NCBI GenBank assembly: GCA_027943335.1
Contig: BSBK01002085.1
Span: 1,160,501-1,224,500 of the forward strand
Reading direction: 5' to 3'
From: Chamaecyparis obtusa
Lineage: Eukaryota > Streptophyta > Pinopsida > Cupressales > Cupressaceae
Length of the DNA: 64,000 bases
The notes under the pieces are model-generated. The model saw nothing but the letters and a program-made list of their open reading frames with translations. It did no database searches and was not told the DNA's origin. The translations under genes and the position numbers were made by a program. Positions within the stretch are counted from its first letter, which is position 1, and every line of letters starts with the position of its first letter. This document shows positions 47,375-59,299 of this stretch, piece by piece.

Positions 47375-48145
47375 TTCAATATTCTAAACTAGGATATTGT
47401 CTCAAATCTAATTTGGGTTTTCAATTTTTGCCATGTTTTGCTTCATTTCATTATAAAATAACAACATGCAAACATGTAAACTAAACATGCAAATAAAATA
47501 ACACATATTTCCAAGGAAAGAAGTGATTACAAACATAAACCTATCGATAATAATTTTGATATAAAATATTCATAGTTGTTACATCAAATATATTGTTGTT
47601 ACAATGCTAGAACATGCATAAATTTTCCTCCAAAACCTATTTTAAATAATGGAAATCTGCTCAATAATGAACTCAAAGTGAGTCCACTCTCAAGTAGTGT
47701 TGGCTTATCATCCAACCTATTAATCCCCAAGGGTTTCAATCTTCAAATATGGTTGCTATTTCGAACTAGAAACAATGGAGAAATTATCAACAAATAAAAA
47801 TCTCACAATAGAATGAGACTCAAATCCCCACCCAAAAATCTATCAATTTCCTTATTCTAATTCTTTTATTTAGCAACTTAGGCAAATAATAATATTTTCC
47901 TTAATTAATCATTCACCCCCATGACCTAGGAAAGGCTTAAGTAATAACTTAAGTTGGCCCCTTTTTAATAATTGTCAATGAATAATTAAATTCATATTAG
48001 CAATAACTATTTCTTTTTCCTCCTTTTATTTAATTAAACACTTAGCCCACTTTATTAACTTAATTCTTTAGCCCATGGAGAGAATAGATAATAGGCTAGC
48101 ATTAGTATTTATTTATTTATTGGTGTGCTAGGCAAAAATGGGACA
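47375..48145 (-). mobile_element. LTR, minus orientation, right arm of a palindrome
   Basis: Reverse-complement partner of 46573-47355 (roughly 90 percent identical over about 770 bp). On the minus strand it starts TGTCCCATTTTTGCC at 48145, preceded by the purine-rich AAGAAGGGAGGACT (48149-48165 region), so it reads as the 3' LTR of the minus-strand element at 48146-49994. Confidence 0.8.
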
Positions 48146-49994
48146 TTAGAGTCCTCCCTTCTTAGAGATTGCTTGCCCTCAAGCAATATGCACCTACATG
48201 ATGAAACCAAATGCATAGATCCCATATAAACTTTGAGAACATTGCTCCACTAGTTTGTTGTGATACTCTAATAATAATGCCAATACACCACAAAACATGA
48301 AGCAACATAATGGAATCCATGTGAAATAATACACCCAACTGATCAATACTCAGATCCCGAATATTGAACCAAGGTAAAAGTAGAAGACTCACCTCGTGAG
48401 GATTTACCATCAAGTAATTACATTCCCATGCATTCCAATGCATATCCATAGCTAATTTAGACCTAAAAAATTCTTTAAATGAAGTGAAAAACCATGTAGG
48501 ATAGTCACTTTTCACTAAACAACCCATTTCATTTGGCTCAAATGCCAAAAAATATGCAAAGTTATATCACCACAAGGACTAGGTAAAGTCAACTCATGAC
48601 TGGTTGGTCCATAAATAGTAACTTCCATAGAATTATTATGTCCACCAATAATAGTAATTAGTTGCAAGGGGAACTTGGCTTGTTGTGCTATCAAATTAGC
48701 TTCCTTTTCCTTCTCAACCATTACTTGGGACTAATTTAGTGTTGTTGTTTTAAGGTCAACAAATTCAGTCCTCTTAGAGGATACATCATCAACCAATGAC
48801 TCATTTTCATCTTTCAAAACTTGAATGTCAGCATTAGGTGACTCAATCACATTATCTTCTCCATGATCATGGGATTTATTACCTTGAGGATGAACAGATA
48901 TATTACTATGTTTATAATAATCAACATAGTTTTCATTCATTTGTGGTGTTCCTTAAACTTTTACAAGCACCTCTTTATTGGAAACTTCATTCTCAACACT
49001 TGCACTTTGAATGCCATGCTCTACTTTTTCTTCATATGTATAAATTTTATCATCATTGGAATCAACTAAAACACTAGAAAATGCATTATGGTCACCCAAA
49101 GAATCCAAACCATCATTATCCATACCAATCTCATGCTTAACATCAAAAGAATTCATGTTTATCTCTCTTCTAAAATCATCTTTGCTTAAACCCTCATATG
49201 GATGAAGTGAACTTCTAGCTTCTTCTTCAAATGAATGGTCAATATTGATGCTAATCATCAGTGACTTCAATGTGTTCATTGATATTATGCCTCTTATCCA
49301 TCTTTTTAGCTTCTTCCAAATCTAATATCTCTAACAATAATAAGACATATGATTGATACTTTTTAAATGCTTGAAAGAAGTCATTCATACCATTCATAAG
49401 TTTTTCCATTGGTGAGAAAGGAAGGAAAGTAGATAACAATTTCCCATTTTTTATTTTAGCCATTAATGTAACCTTTTATACCCATATTGTAAATGTCTAA
49501 AATAAACACTAAATTTGTTATTTTCTCTATTCCTAGAAATATACCTCTGAGTTCATTCACTATCACGCATGAGTCAAAATAATAACATGCAAAGTAAATC
49601 CAACTTCTAAAATAGCCATGCAATCAAATCCAAAAATTTGTACTTCTTGAAAATGGCACACAAAAGAAACCCACTTCATTAAACTAATTTAAAAGTAACA
49701 TGTGACCATCTGGGTATCCACCAAAATGTAATGCAACACAAATCCACTAACCAGGACTACTTAGAAATAACATGCAATGATAACCCTCTTCATAAACTAC
49801 TCATAGATTAAAATACAATCATTTGGGAATTCACCAAATTGTCATGCAATAAATTCTAACACACATGCAATTGAAAAATATGACATGTAATTGAAAATTT
49901 GACATGCAACTAAAAATATTGGCACACAACCAAAATCATTGACATGCAACTGAAACCTTCAAAGACTAGTAGGGTCATTGTGCTCTGATACCAC
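48146..49994 (-). pseudogene. Non-autonomous LTR element interior with an unrecognised gene
   Basis: On the minus strand, after a PBS (49993-49982) and a leader rich in ACATGCAA(C/T) repeats, broken frames from 49463 (MAKIKNGKLLSTFLPFSPME) to 48162 form one gene of about 430 codons with frame changes near 49255, 48950, 48725 and 48530. The middle is acidic and Asn/Ser-rich. Around 48690-48590 comes QAKFPLQLITIIGGH and HELTLPSPCGDITL. The end is aromatic-rich (WFFTSFKEFFRSKLAMDMHW; DLCIWFHH). I recognise no gag, protease or other retroelement domain. It occupies the position of gag in a roughly 1.85 kb interior with no pol. It could be a captured or very diverged gag. Confidence 0.5.
49982..49993 (-). 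other. Primer-binding site, initiator Met tRNA type
   Basis: Minus TGGTATCAGAGC next to the LTR edge TGAAATATCC at 49995. Confidence 0.85.
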
Positions 49995-50012
49995 TGAAAT
50001 ATCCCAAACTAG

Positions 50013-50053
50013 GTGTGTGTGTGTGTCTATGTCTGTGTCTGTGTGTCTGTGTG
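50013..50053. repeat. (GT)n-rich microsatellite
   Basis: GTGTGTGTGTGTGT followed by alternating TCTGTGTC words, inside the LTR. Confidence 0.9.
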
Positions 50054-50438
50054 ATTTGAATACTACAAACCTATATAGGACATTAATATGATCTCTCAAT
50101 TCAAATCAAGATATAAAGTAGTTAAAAAAATGAATAGAAAACAATCATGCTCATCCTATGCTCTCTAATTCTAGGGACTTGATGGATGCTCTCAGCCACA
50201 AATTGGATTCAAGTGACAACCTAGAAAATAAGATTATGAAATGAATTATGCTAGGATTAATACAAATCCTATACTAGATTATCAAGAACACTAAGATGCA
50301 AATCCATTTCTCCATTATGATGTAGCTCTCAATGATGAATCTAACTACAATTACCTATAATAACAATGATCTAATGCAAAATCACTATAATGATGATACT
50401 CTAATGAAAGTGGACCCCTTTTTTCTTTAATTATGCAT

Positions 50439-50450
50439 CCTATTTATAGG
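50439..50450 (-). promoter_or_regulatory. TATA box of the minus-oriented LTR
   Basis: CCTATAAATAGG on the minus strand, about 400 bases from the proposed U3 start; a good match to the plant TATA consensus. Confidence 0.5.
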
Positions 50451-50851
50451 ATTTCTCAAGGTGTAGGGGATGAGTTGGATTAACCATAGTCAAGGTATAG
50501 TTGGGGATAGGGTTTATGATATGTCAAACTTGGATGGTTAAGATTCCCTTTCAAGAATGAATGGTCAAGATAGAAAAGTTTATTAGTGATCAATGCCAAC
50601 TTATCTCTTATCTTCCACTGGTCAATTTAATTTTGTCTTGTAGTGGTAGGTGAGACATCTTAGCAAGGAACTAATTCAAAAAAATTATTTAAATTAGTCA
50701 TGTATGATATATGAATGGGTTGGAATTAATTAATTAATGAGCTATATAATCAAAGGTTAATTCAATTACATAGTTGATTGATTTTGTTTTAATTAACCCA
50801 AATGGCTTAAATTTAATTGTGTTTGTTATTGACCATTTTTAGGTGTATACA

Positions 50852-52195
50852 TTTGCCCCTCTTTGAATTAATGGGTGAATCGTATTGATTCAAAGAATAA
50901 TCTGATGTCCTAATCTCAATTTTATGTTTTGATATTTTGATTGGTTGATTCGATATATTGATGTTGCCCCATTGATGATGATAACTCGATATGAAACCCT
51001 GATTTGAAATTGAAAAATTTGATGTCCACTGTCACCAATTTTGAAAAATGCCATGATTTAGAATTTTTTATTCCTGATGTTGATATGCCCCCTCGAGAAA
51101 TGAATCAAAATGATTTTATGTTTTTAGGTTATTTTTGCAAATTTTTATGATTTTAAAAAAAAATAGGATTTTTTTTATTCTGATTCATTTCCTGATTCAA
51201 ATTTTGATTTGAAATCATGCCCCAATGAAAATTTGAATTAATTATCCTCCGAACTTAAATGTTTAGGTGACAATTACCCTCATTAGGTTAAAAAGTGATA
51301 TTCATTAGTTGAAAAAGACATTTTTACCATTCATTTTTACATTCACTCTTTGATTTTCACTCTAAGATATTTTGAGAAAAATGGTGGTCCCATTTTGTGA
51401 GCATAGATTTGAGAAGGCAAGATAGTACTAAAGACCTGCAAATTATGGTCCTCCGATAAGTGATTGATCCTACTCTATCAATTCATCATTTTTGAAATGT
51501 TTTAGATTGTTGTTTTTTTCAATTTAGATTGATTTTAATTTAAAAACCCTAGTTTTGTCTTGTTTCATCACTTTTGGTCATTTTTTTGCCGCTACCGATA
51601 GGAGAAATGTTGCTTTTAAACCTTGTTTTTTTTCTTTTGAATTAGGTTTTAAGTTTGATTTTGTGTCACTTCTTATTAGCATTGTGTCACTTTTTAAAAA
51701 AAAAAGTGCATGTGATAGTTGAATTGTCACTTTTGATCATTATTGCATTGCTTTTAAATTATTTTATTACTTTTAATGTGTTATGTCATATTTACCACCT
51801 TTTTCATCGCATTTGGTGTTTGGTCATTATTGATTAACAAAACTTTGCTTGTAAAATTTGGTGTTTTGCTCATATTTTTTATGAAAAGGCTATGTTTTTT
51901 ATGTTGATTTTTCTTTCGATGATGTTTTTGGATCTGATGATGATGTTTTCAAGTCAATTTATTTGATGTCATTCTAAGAAGTTGGTTGATTTTGATTTGA
52001 TAAGATAGGTTTTTTGATAATTTTTCATCCTCAAGATCTAGAGGAACAAAATTTGATGCACTCAATGAGATTGTTGCAAATCTCACTTGAATAGATAGAT
52101 GATAGGATTACGTAATTGATGCTTGATGATCAACTTAGTGATTTGACTAAATGATGTGTTTGAATTTAAAATAGGTTTCCTTATAGAAATTGAAC
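50852..52195. other. Upstream region of the second PMD gene, no gene
   Basis: AT-rich. It holds several TGCCCC words (minus GGGGCA) at 50850, 50966, 51087 and 51217, of which one may be the polypurine tract of the minus-strand Tat-like element. No ORF of note; a low-complexity T-rich stretch runs 51480-51900. Confidence 0.4.
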
Positions 52196-53590
52196 ATGAG
52201 GGGTCAATACCCCAAGCCTTTTAATATGATCCCTAATTTGACCAAAACTGATAGATGTGTGATTGGTTGGTGTGGTCTCCTCTATTTTCTTGAGATATCA
52301 CAATTCTAAGTGAACTGGGGTTTATTGACAGTATTAGCATAGCGATGGCACCTTGACCATAACACCTTCCATTTTCCAATGGGAGAGATGACCATCACTC
52401 CCGAGGACATGTACCAGATTCTATGGATTCCAATAATGGGAGAGCTAGTTTATTGTGATTGGGCATTCGGTGGCAATGCATGCATGTATGTTTAAGATGG
52501 TGATGATGTCAATGATAAGACCATTATATGGAGGACCATGTGATGGATTTATTCCCTAGTCCCCTTAGTATTGGTTGCTCTTATTGATGGATTCATGATG
52601 ATAGATAAGAGAGCTTGCAAATTTGTTGGATGAGGACGGATGCTAGAGGACATGATTGCACAACCCTGATGATTTTTTGGGGGTACTTGTATCTTAGAGA
52701 GGTTTCTGTATACTTAGGTGCTATGATAGTATGGTCAAATTCAGGTTATGTTATAGGGTATGTTAGTGTATGCTCGAGTTCATGTAGAGAGGGCTTTATG
52801 GGGTTCTAGTGTAGATTTTTTGACATCTCGAGATGAGTATGAGAGAATTGGTGCCATGGTTTGGGACTATATATCAAATACTCTTGACATGGGGATGATA
52901 GGAGAGTATGACCAGTGGTTCATGATACAACCATTCCGTAGACTCACATATCTTATTGAGCTAGTGCTTCCATAGATGACAATGATTCAAATGATTTAGA
53001 TGATGATGAGGATAATAATAATGGACCTTGGTGATGAAGGGGTGGTGTGAGGGTGCGAGGTGATAGAGCCAAGGGTGGTGGAGATAGGCATGGTAGAATC
53101 ATGAGAGGTGGTAGGTGTGGTGGTGATTTTGTTGGAGTAGTGAGAGGCAGAGGCAGAGTGATTATAGCTATAATAGGTGGTGGAGATGGAGGTGGTCGAG
53201 GTGGCAGGGATGGAGGTTGAGGTGGTGATGGAGGTCATGGTGGGAGAGATGGAGGTTGAGGTGGTGTAGTTCCTATCAGAGCTAGAGATATTTTGGAACA
53301 AGCATGGGTGGATTACGGTCCTTGCACAAGTAGATAGGTCAAATAGGTAGTTCCTCTAGTTTCCCCTGGTCAGGATGTGCATGCAAGTATGAGAGAATTA
53401 CAGGCTTAGTTGGCATAGGCACAAGGTCAGATACATGTATTGGTGGGAGAGGTAGCTAAACTATAGAATGAGAGAGATAGGGCCATTGGGTAGTAGGTAT
53501 AGGAAGTTACAGGTCCATCACTAAGACCCTAGGTGATCAAGATGCAGGGTTAAGTGCAATTACCTCTATAGGTTCTTGTATAGGTGGCAG
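52196..53590 (+). pseudogene. Second plant mobile domain (PMD) gene, broken
   Basis: From ATG 52196 (MRGQYPKPFNMIPNL) one plus frame runs through VNWGLLTVLA, a stop, RWHLDHNTFHFPMGEMTITP and EDMYQILWIP (52316-52432). The block LTSRDEYERIGAMVWDYISN (52821-52880) and the end IELVLP at 52975 follow. In a shifted frame comes a Gly/Arg-rich tail (53040-53260; GGGDGGGRGGRDGG) and a coiled-coil-like end (about 53390-53480). The N-terminal half aligns with the PMD at 7603-5726 (VN.GLLT.L..R...TFH.P.GE.T.T.ED.Y.IL), but the two are clearly diverged. At least eight stops. It lies antisense to the surrounding minus-strand Tat-like remnant, the same arrangement as the first copy. Confidence 0.82.
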
Positions 53591-55620
53591 TCATGCATGG
53601 ATCATATTGTGATGATATCAGATTTGGATATATTTATGTATACTTGACTCTTCATGATTATTGATGTATCATGATGATGTACCTTAGTATACTTTTATGT
53701 ATACATTGATGTAGTTTTGTCCCCCCTATATTGATACTTATGAGTTGTTCTCCTTTGATGTCATTATACATTGGATCTTATGATTTTGATGATATATATG
53801 ATGTATTGAGACTTATGATGGATTCATTTCTACATGGTACTATTTATGCATTTGTTTGTAGTTTTCTATTCAAAATGTATGGATGCATTTACTTACTATA
53901 ATACTTATGTATGGATGCATATGGATGGTTTACTTACATAGATTCTTAGATGGATGGATTAATTAGATGGATAATGATGGTTATGCTTACATGATATTTT
54001 ATTTTCTATGAATGGAATATATGGATGCAATGCATATTCTAATTTACTTATGTTATGATTCTATGTGGTTATGCAATGTTTTATATGATGATTGCAATTT
54101 AAATGTTCATTTTACTTGTGCTTATGATTCTATATGTTAATGCAATATGCTATGTATTTATGATGATGGAATGTAATGAATATTACTAAGTGCACTTAGA
54201 TGGACTTAGTGATAAATGAAATGTAATTTGACTTAATGAATATGAACTAGATGTGATAATGAATAATGAAATTCAATTTGATTTAATGATTAATGAAATG
54301 CACTTGACTTAATCAATGCACCTAAATGAAAATGATATGCTTTTGTTTTTATTAAATTCCAATGTATTCCACCTAAAGAAGAAATTTTTTATTTGACTTG
54401 ACTTGATTGTTGACCTTGATTGTGTTCCATATATTATACCTTAAGAAATCCAATAATGATCTACTAATGTAGATCCTAAGTCTAAGCATGATTGTAATAC
54501 ACAAATGCAACAGGATTGTTGTCACTTTTCATAGAATTGTTTATTTTGCTTTTTATCATCACTGAGATTTTGTAATATTAAAATTGGTACAACAACCACT
54601 AGTTACATTTCAACCATGATTATATGAATATCGCTTTCATTGGTTTCAATGTTGTGAGATGATATAGGCATCAAGGTATGAGGAATAAAGTTAACCCATG
54701 TATCCTTTGCATAAATAGAAAAAGAATTAATCCTTTTCATATGCAAATTCAGAATGTCCTCAATGATTATTTGATGATCATGTCCTAAGAAAAATATGCA
54801 CACTAATACAAATTAACCCTACAAGTAAAAGACAAATAAAATATCACGCTTCATCATTGCTTCTCTAGTATGAAGACATCCTTGAGTTGCTAAAAATACA
54901 TGATGTCAAAAATCAAGAGATGAACATTTGAACATATTTTCCATTGTTATTTGATCCATATTTCCATAAAAAATTTATCCATTGTTGTCATTTTAGTCTT
55001 GCTTGTGATTTTTTGATTTGATGTTCAAGTTTAGATGTTTGAAATGTTTAAAAATGTTGAGTCTTAATCTTGATATTGATTAGATGTGTGTGTCAAGTAC
55101 TTGTGTCTGATCTGAAGAGCTCACTAATTCTATATTTTGCCTCTAGTTTTATTTAACAACAATGATAGACTAAGAAAAATTTTCAAACCATGATAAAAGC
55201 TTTATTGGGTGACCAAGATATGCAGGTGGAGATTTTATTATGACTATGCACAAGGATGGTAGAAGGTAAACATATATGTACAAGGGTGAAAAAATGCAAA
55301 GGAATATGCAAATGCAAATATGCATGATAGATAGAGAAGCTTAACTTAAGACAATTAGCGCTTGTTTTCCAAGTTTTCACTACTTGGATTTATTGCATTT
55401 TTTTCTTATTATCAAGGTGCCTTTTTGCAAGGTTTTAACTAGGATAATGATTTTTTCTGGACTTTTTGTTTTTGTTTTTAGGTAGTATCAAGGCACCTAT
55501 TTGCCAAGTTTTCAACAAGAATACCATTTTTTCATGACTATTTTCTGATTTTTAGCTTTGTTTAGGATCATTTTAATCATTTTTGTATTTTCTTAAGATC
55601 AATATTTGTTGTTTTGAATT
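53591..55620 (-). other. Tat-like spacer, second copy, minus strand
   Basis: 53640-54340 is full of ATGGATGCA/TTATGC/ATGATGGA words, and 55400-55560 reads on the minus strand as TTGTTGAAAACTTGGCAAAT and GGTGCCTTGATA. This matches the order and wording of 3920-4110 downstream of the first Tat pol. No pol follows to the right, so pol is deleted or unrecognisable. Confidence 0.5.
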
Positions 55621-58600
55621 TTTTCAAATTCACTTTCTGTTGTACAACTGATACTATTTCAATTGATCAAGTATAGAACCTCTTAAGATGGATACTATTC
55701 ATAGGTTCTTAGATTTCATCTCCATCACATGTGGCTAACTTGTAGGTCCCTAAACCATAGGATGATTGTTAATTTTCACACAACTCAAATCAGTAGAGTT
55801 GATCCAATGTAGGTTCATTTAAAATTGATATTAAAATACATATAAGTATAAAGAAGAAATAAACATGGAGATTCTCATTTATTTTATGCAAAGATACTTT
55901 ATAATGTTCAAACTATGTTTGTGAAATGAATGTACAACTAACATATACAAAATGTAGAACAAGTTGAAAGTACTGAAAAGAGAAATTAAGAACCCACACA
56001 AGTTGCGGGTGGTAACTAAACAAATACATTAAAAAAGTAAATATGTATAGAGGGATGAAATAAAAGCAAAGTGATGGAAATCGTCATTTCTTGTGTAATG
56101 ATGAATCCCATGTTACGCATTGTAGCCTCCACTTCAGTTCCTCTAGGTGTCTGAGAAATATACAAGGAGAGAGAAAGGGGGTTTGTTAGAGCTCAAAGTC
56201 ACATAGCTTTTCTCATATACTACCATTCTATACACAACTTACTCTAACAAATGCATATGATCAACTATGAGCTAGAAATGGAAATTCAAAGATCAAGTTA
56301 GAAAATATCATTATTTTATCTAATGAGCTATTTAAATGTGCAAGTACAGTTACAAAATCATATTATCATAAGATATTGGTAATAATGGAGTAATCAAATA
56401 AAATAATTTATGCTACATGATAGATTACAATAGCTAAAACAAATGTATGATCAACATATTGATACTTTAAATGATACCTTGGAAATGAGACATATACAGT
56501 CATGATAGCTATAGTTAATGAAGAAACAATAGTATGATAACATGGAGACTATGATGAACATAGAATATCAGAGCATATTCATTGGGGCAATAATGTTTTA
56601 GATTGGAGAAAAGGAGATAAGATGCAAGATACAATTATATAAAAATGATTCATGAAATGAAAAAATATCAAAAATAGTGTCAACACAAGAGGAGCATCCA
56701 TTAAAAGTCATGTTCAGTCAAGTAAGCGTGAATCCAATAAAGAAGGCTATAGTATTTTCATAAGAGCAATATCATTGACAAATGGTACCATGAAAAGACT
56801 ATTACAAATCAAAAAGGCAACAAGTGTGATCTTTTAAACTATTCAAGATAACAGGTGATTGACATGTTAAAAGTATTATTGTCATAGTAATGTAATGATA
56901 AGAGAAAAAAATCTAATTTTAAAAAGTACATTCATATTTGAAGGGAACCCATGACAAGGAACAATGAACAGTAAAGGTTGTCAGATTCATAAACTACTAA
57001 AAGGTTAGCCTTCAACATTTTTTAAATTTCTTGGAGTAGTCACCCTATGTACAAAATGATAGTTCATTTTATGGACAACATCATAGCTCTAAAAGGTACA
57101 TCTCTAGTTATGGCATGAAGGTCATTATATATTTTAGAGATAAGGGTTATAATGTAAATCACCATAAAAAGGGGAATATTCAAACAATGCAAAGAATGGG
57201 TCACTAAAAGAGGTCGATAGATTGATCAAGGTCAAGTAAAGTCAAACAATGATTAGCAATGATGCATCTTATGGTGGAGATAAGAAATTATTACTAAAAT
57301 ATGTGTGAGACAACATTTACTATCAAGATGAAAAGCATGATATCAAAGACCTAATGCCTTTGAGAAGACATAAATAAGTATGATGAAGCCAGCCATGAAA
57401 GGATACAAATATAATAACTTGAAGTCCTCTTTACTGTCAAAGTACAAAGAAGTATTTACTATATCTACAAAGTGTTGTAAGGATCAAATAGGGTAAGCAT
57501 GAAGATTAACTAAAACAAAAAGGAAGACATGATGTAACAATATCAACAAGTTCTTCAGTATGTTTCCAAATGCAAAGATATTAAAAATCCTATTACAGTG
57601 GTCAGAAACATCATTCTAAGATAAGAGCCATGATCATATATGGATCTAAAATCAATGTATAGACAATTTGATTACAATAAAGAAGATGGATGCAAGAGAA
57701 ACATTTTCACTTTACAGGTACAAGAGTTCATTGGTTAAATACAACACAAAAATATTCTTTGTCATGGGATGAATTAGTCACAGTAAAATGAATGCAACAT
57801 ATCTACAGGAGCATTTATACAAATGAAATGGAAATGGCATTCATGGGTACATGGAGAAAACAACGAGATACAATGATACATATTACAAATGCAACTACAT
57901 GAAATAAAGGACAGTATAAGCCTATGAAATTCTAGGAGATGTATTGAACGAATATACAATGATTATCATTCCATGATTCAATGAAAGTGCCAAATGCAAT
58001 GGATTTAGCTTCCAAATAAAGGTGATAAAGATATGTTATGTAAGAATGAATACATATTTATTATTTATCATGATATGTAAATATGTGAAAATGATAGGAT
58101 GTTCTCAAAATATAGTCCAAGAGACAAGGCCATCATAACAAGAGTTTACACAAAGCATCAATTGTAGATACATAAACAATTACATAGTCTTGTAGTTATA
58201 GGTTGTTCCAAGGGTATTTAAAATCTAAGATGTTAAATATTAAAAAAAACCAACAAAGAAATATGAATAATACAATTCATACATCCAAATGAAGGGCCTA
58301 GTGCAAACACACATATATCTTGAAGACTTTCACAGTTTTTTAGGTTTTTATTAGCACATATTAAAAAATAAAATATGAGGCCAACAAACAAAGCTCAAGG
58401 GTGAAGAAATTAGAGAGGGGTGTGCTCTAATTTTAAACCCTCGTCCATAAGAAGTTAGATACAAGTCATGGGTAGAATCCTCATTCAATTACCATCAACA
58501 GTAGGAAATACTAGGTGATTCTTTGTAATACTAGGAAATACTAGGAAGTAATTAGTTGTCTTCTATGTGTCAAGTTTCAGATGCTCTGATAATAATTGGA

Positions 58601-59103
58601 TCATATATTAAGTATTAGTGTGATGATTTGAAAATCATAATTTTCTTATGATCACATCTTGATGAAGCACATATGAGATATTGTGTCATGTGGTTAGCAC
58701 ATGTTAACTTAAATTTTCTTCTATAGTAATGATTCTACTCAAGCTTCATTTAGGCTAGTTGTGAGTTAGTAATTGTCAGATCAAGCTTTATATTCAATAA
58801 AGTAGATCTAGCAAAGTATGGTATGTGTTCAACTTTACTGAGTTAATTATTATCATATTGTTTATTAGCTGGATTTGATAAGGATGTTGTTATTATTTTA
58901 GAGAACTTATTTGATGAATATGTTCCTTATGTGATAATATGAATATTTATTATCACAGTCTTATTATACTACAAACAAAAAGAATTATTGAGTTTGTGAT
59001 ATATGTCTTATCATTGTGTTTGAAAAACTATCTTGATGTATCTATCTACCCTATTTTTGTTAGAAGCTTTGGGAAGAATTTAAAATATTTGAAAATCATA
59101 GCT
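55621..59103. other. Long AT-rich stretch, no gene recognised
   Basis: Only short chance ORFs. 56000-58550 is A-rich on the plus strand with a uniform texture and may be the interior of a degenerate LTR element: 58583-58598 (GCTCTGATAATAATTG) resembles the PBS/LTR edge GCTCTGATACCAATTG at 34835. Confidence 0.35.
58583..58598 (-). other. Degenerate PBS-like site
   Basis: GCTCTGATAATAATTG differs at two bases from the PBS-LTR junction at 34835-34850. It would mark a minus-oriented 5' LTR to the right; no matching 3' LTR was found. Confidence 0.3.
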
Positions 59104-59121
59104 ATATATATATATATATAA
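59104..59121. repeat. (TA)n microsatellite
   Basis: Eighteen bases of alternating TA. Confidence 0.95.
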
Positions 59122-59299
59122 TATCATCAAAAAATTGAAGCACTTCCATTTAGGACTGGTTTAGCCCTCCGAGTAAGTGGTTTGGGGTCATGTCAAATGC
59201 CTTGAATGGGCCTTTAACTTGGATCTGGCTTTTTCCCTTGTCCTGCCCTATTTTCCACTTCTTTCCTACCTGTTTCTGGTATCTTGCTCTGAGATTTTG

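Larger units (their letters stand above)
49995..50851 (-). mobile_element. LTR, minus orientation, with PBS on one side and PPT-like tract on the other
   Basis: Minus-strand limits TGTATACACC (50851) and GGGATATTTCA (49995), 857 bp. A TATA box sits at 50450-50439 (minus). To the left is a PBS; to the right is AAAGAGGGGCAAA (minus, 50852-50864), a polypurine tract. Only the last ~19 bases match the LTR at 47375. The right limit is less certain: an alternative tract GAGGGGGCATATCAA lies at about 51080-51094. Confidence 0.55.

Noticed and set aside
47576..47797. 73-codon plus ORF
   Set aside because: Lies within the minus-oriented LTR; no protein similarity recognised.
49860..49960. Repeated ACATGCAACT words considered as a CRISPR-like or iteron array
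   Set aside because: Irregular spacing, degenerate units and location in a retroelement leader; CRISPR does not apply to this plant DNA.
52996..53301. Minus ORF rich in Thr/Ser/Ile
   Set aside because: Shadow of the Gly/Arg-rich tail of the PMD gene.
56160..56200. GAGAGAGAAAGGGGGTT followed by TGTTAGAGC, like a plus-strand PPT and LTR start
   Set aside because: No LTR end, partner LTR or coding interior consistent with a plus-strand element was found nearby.
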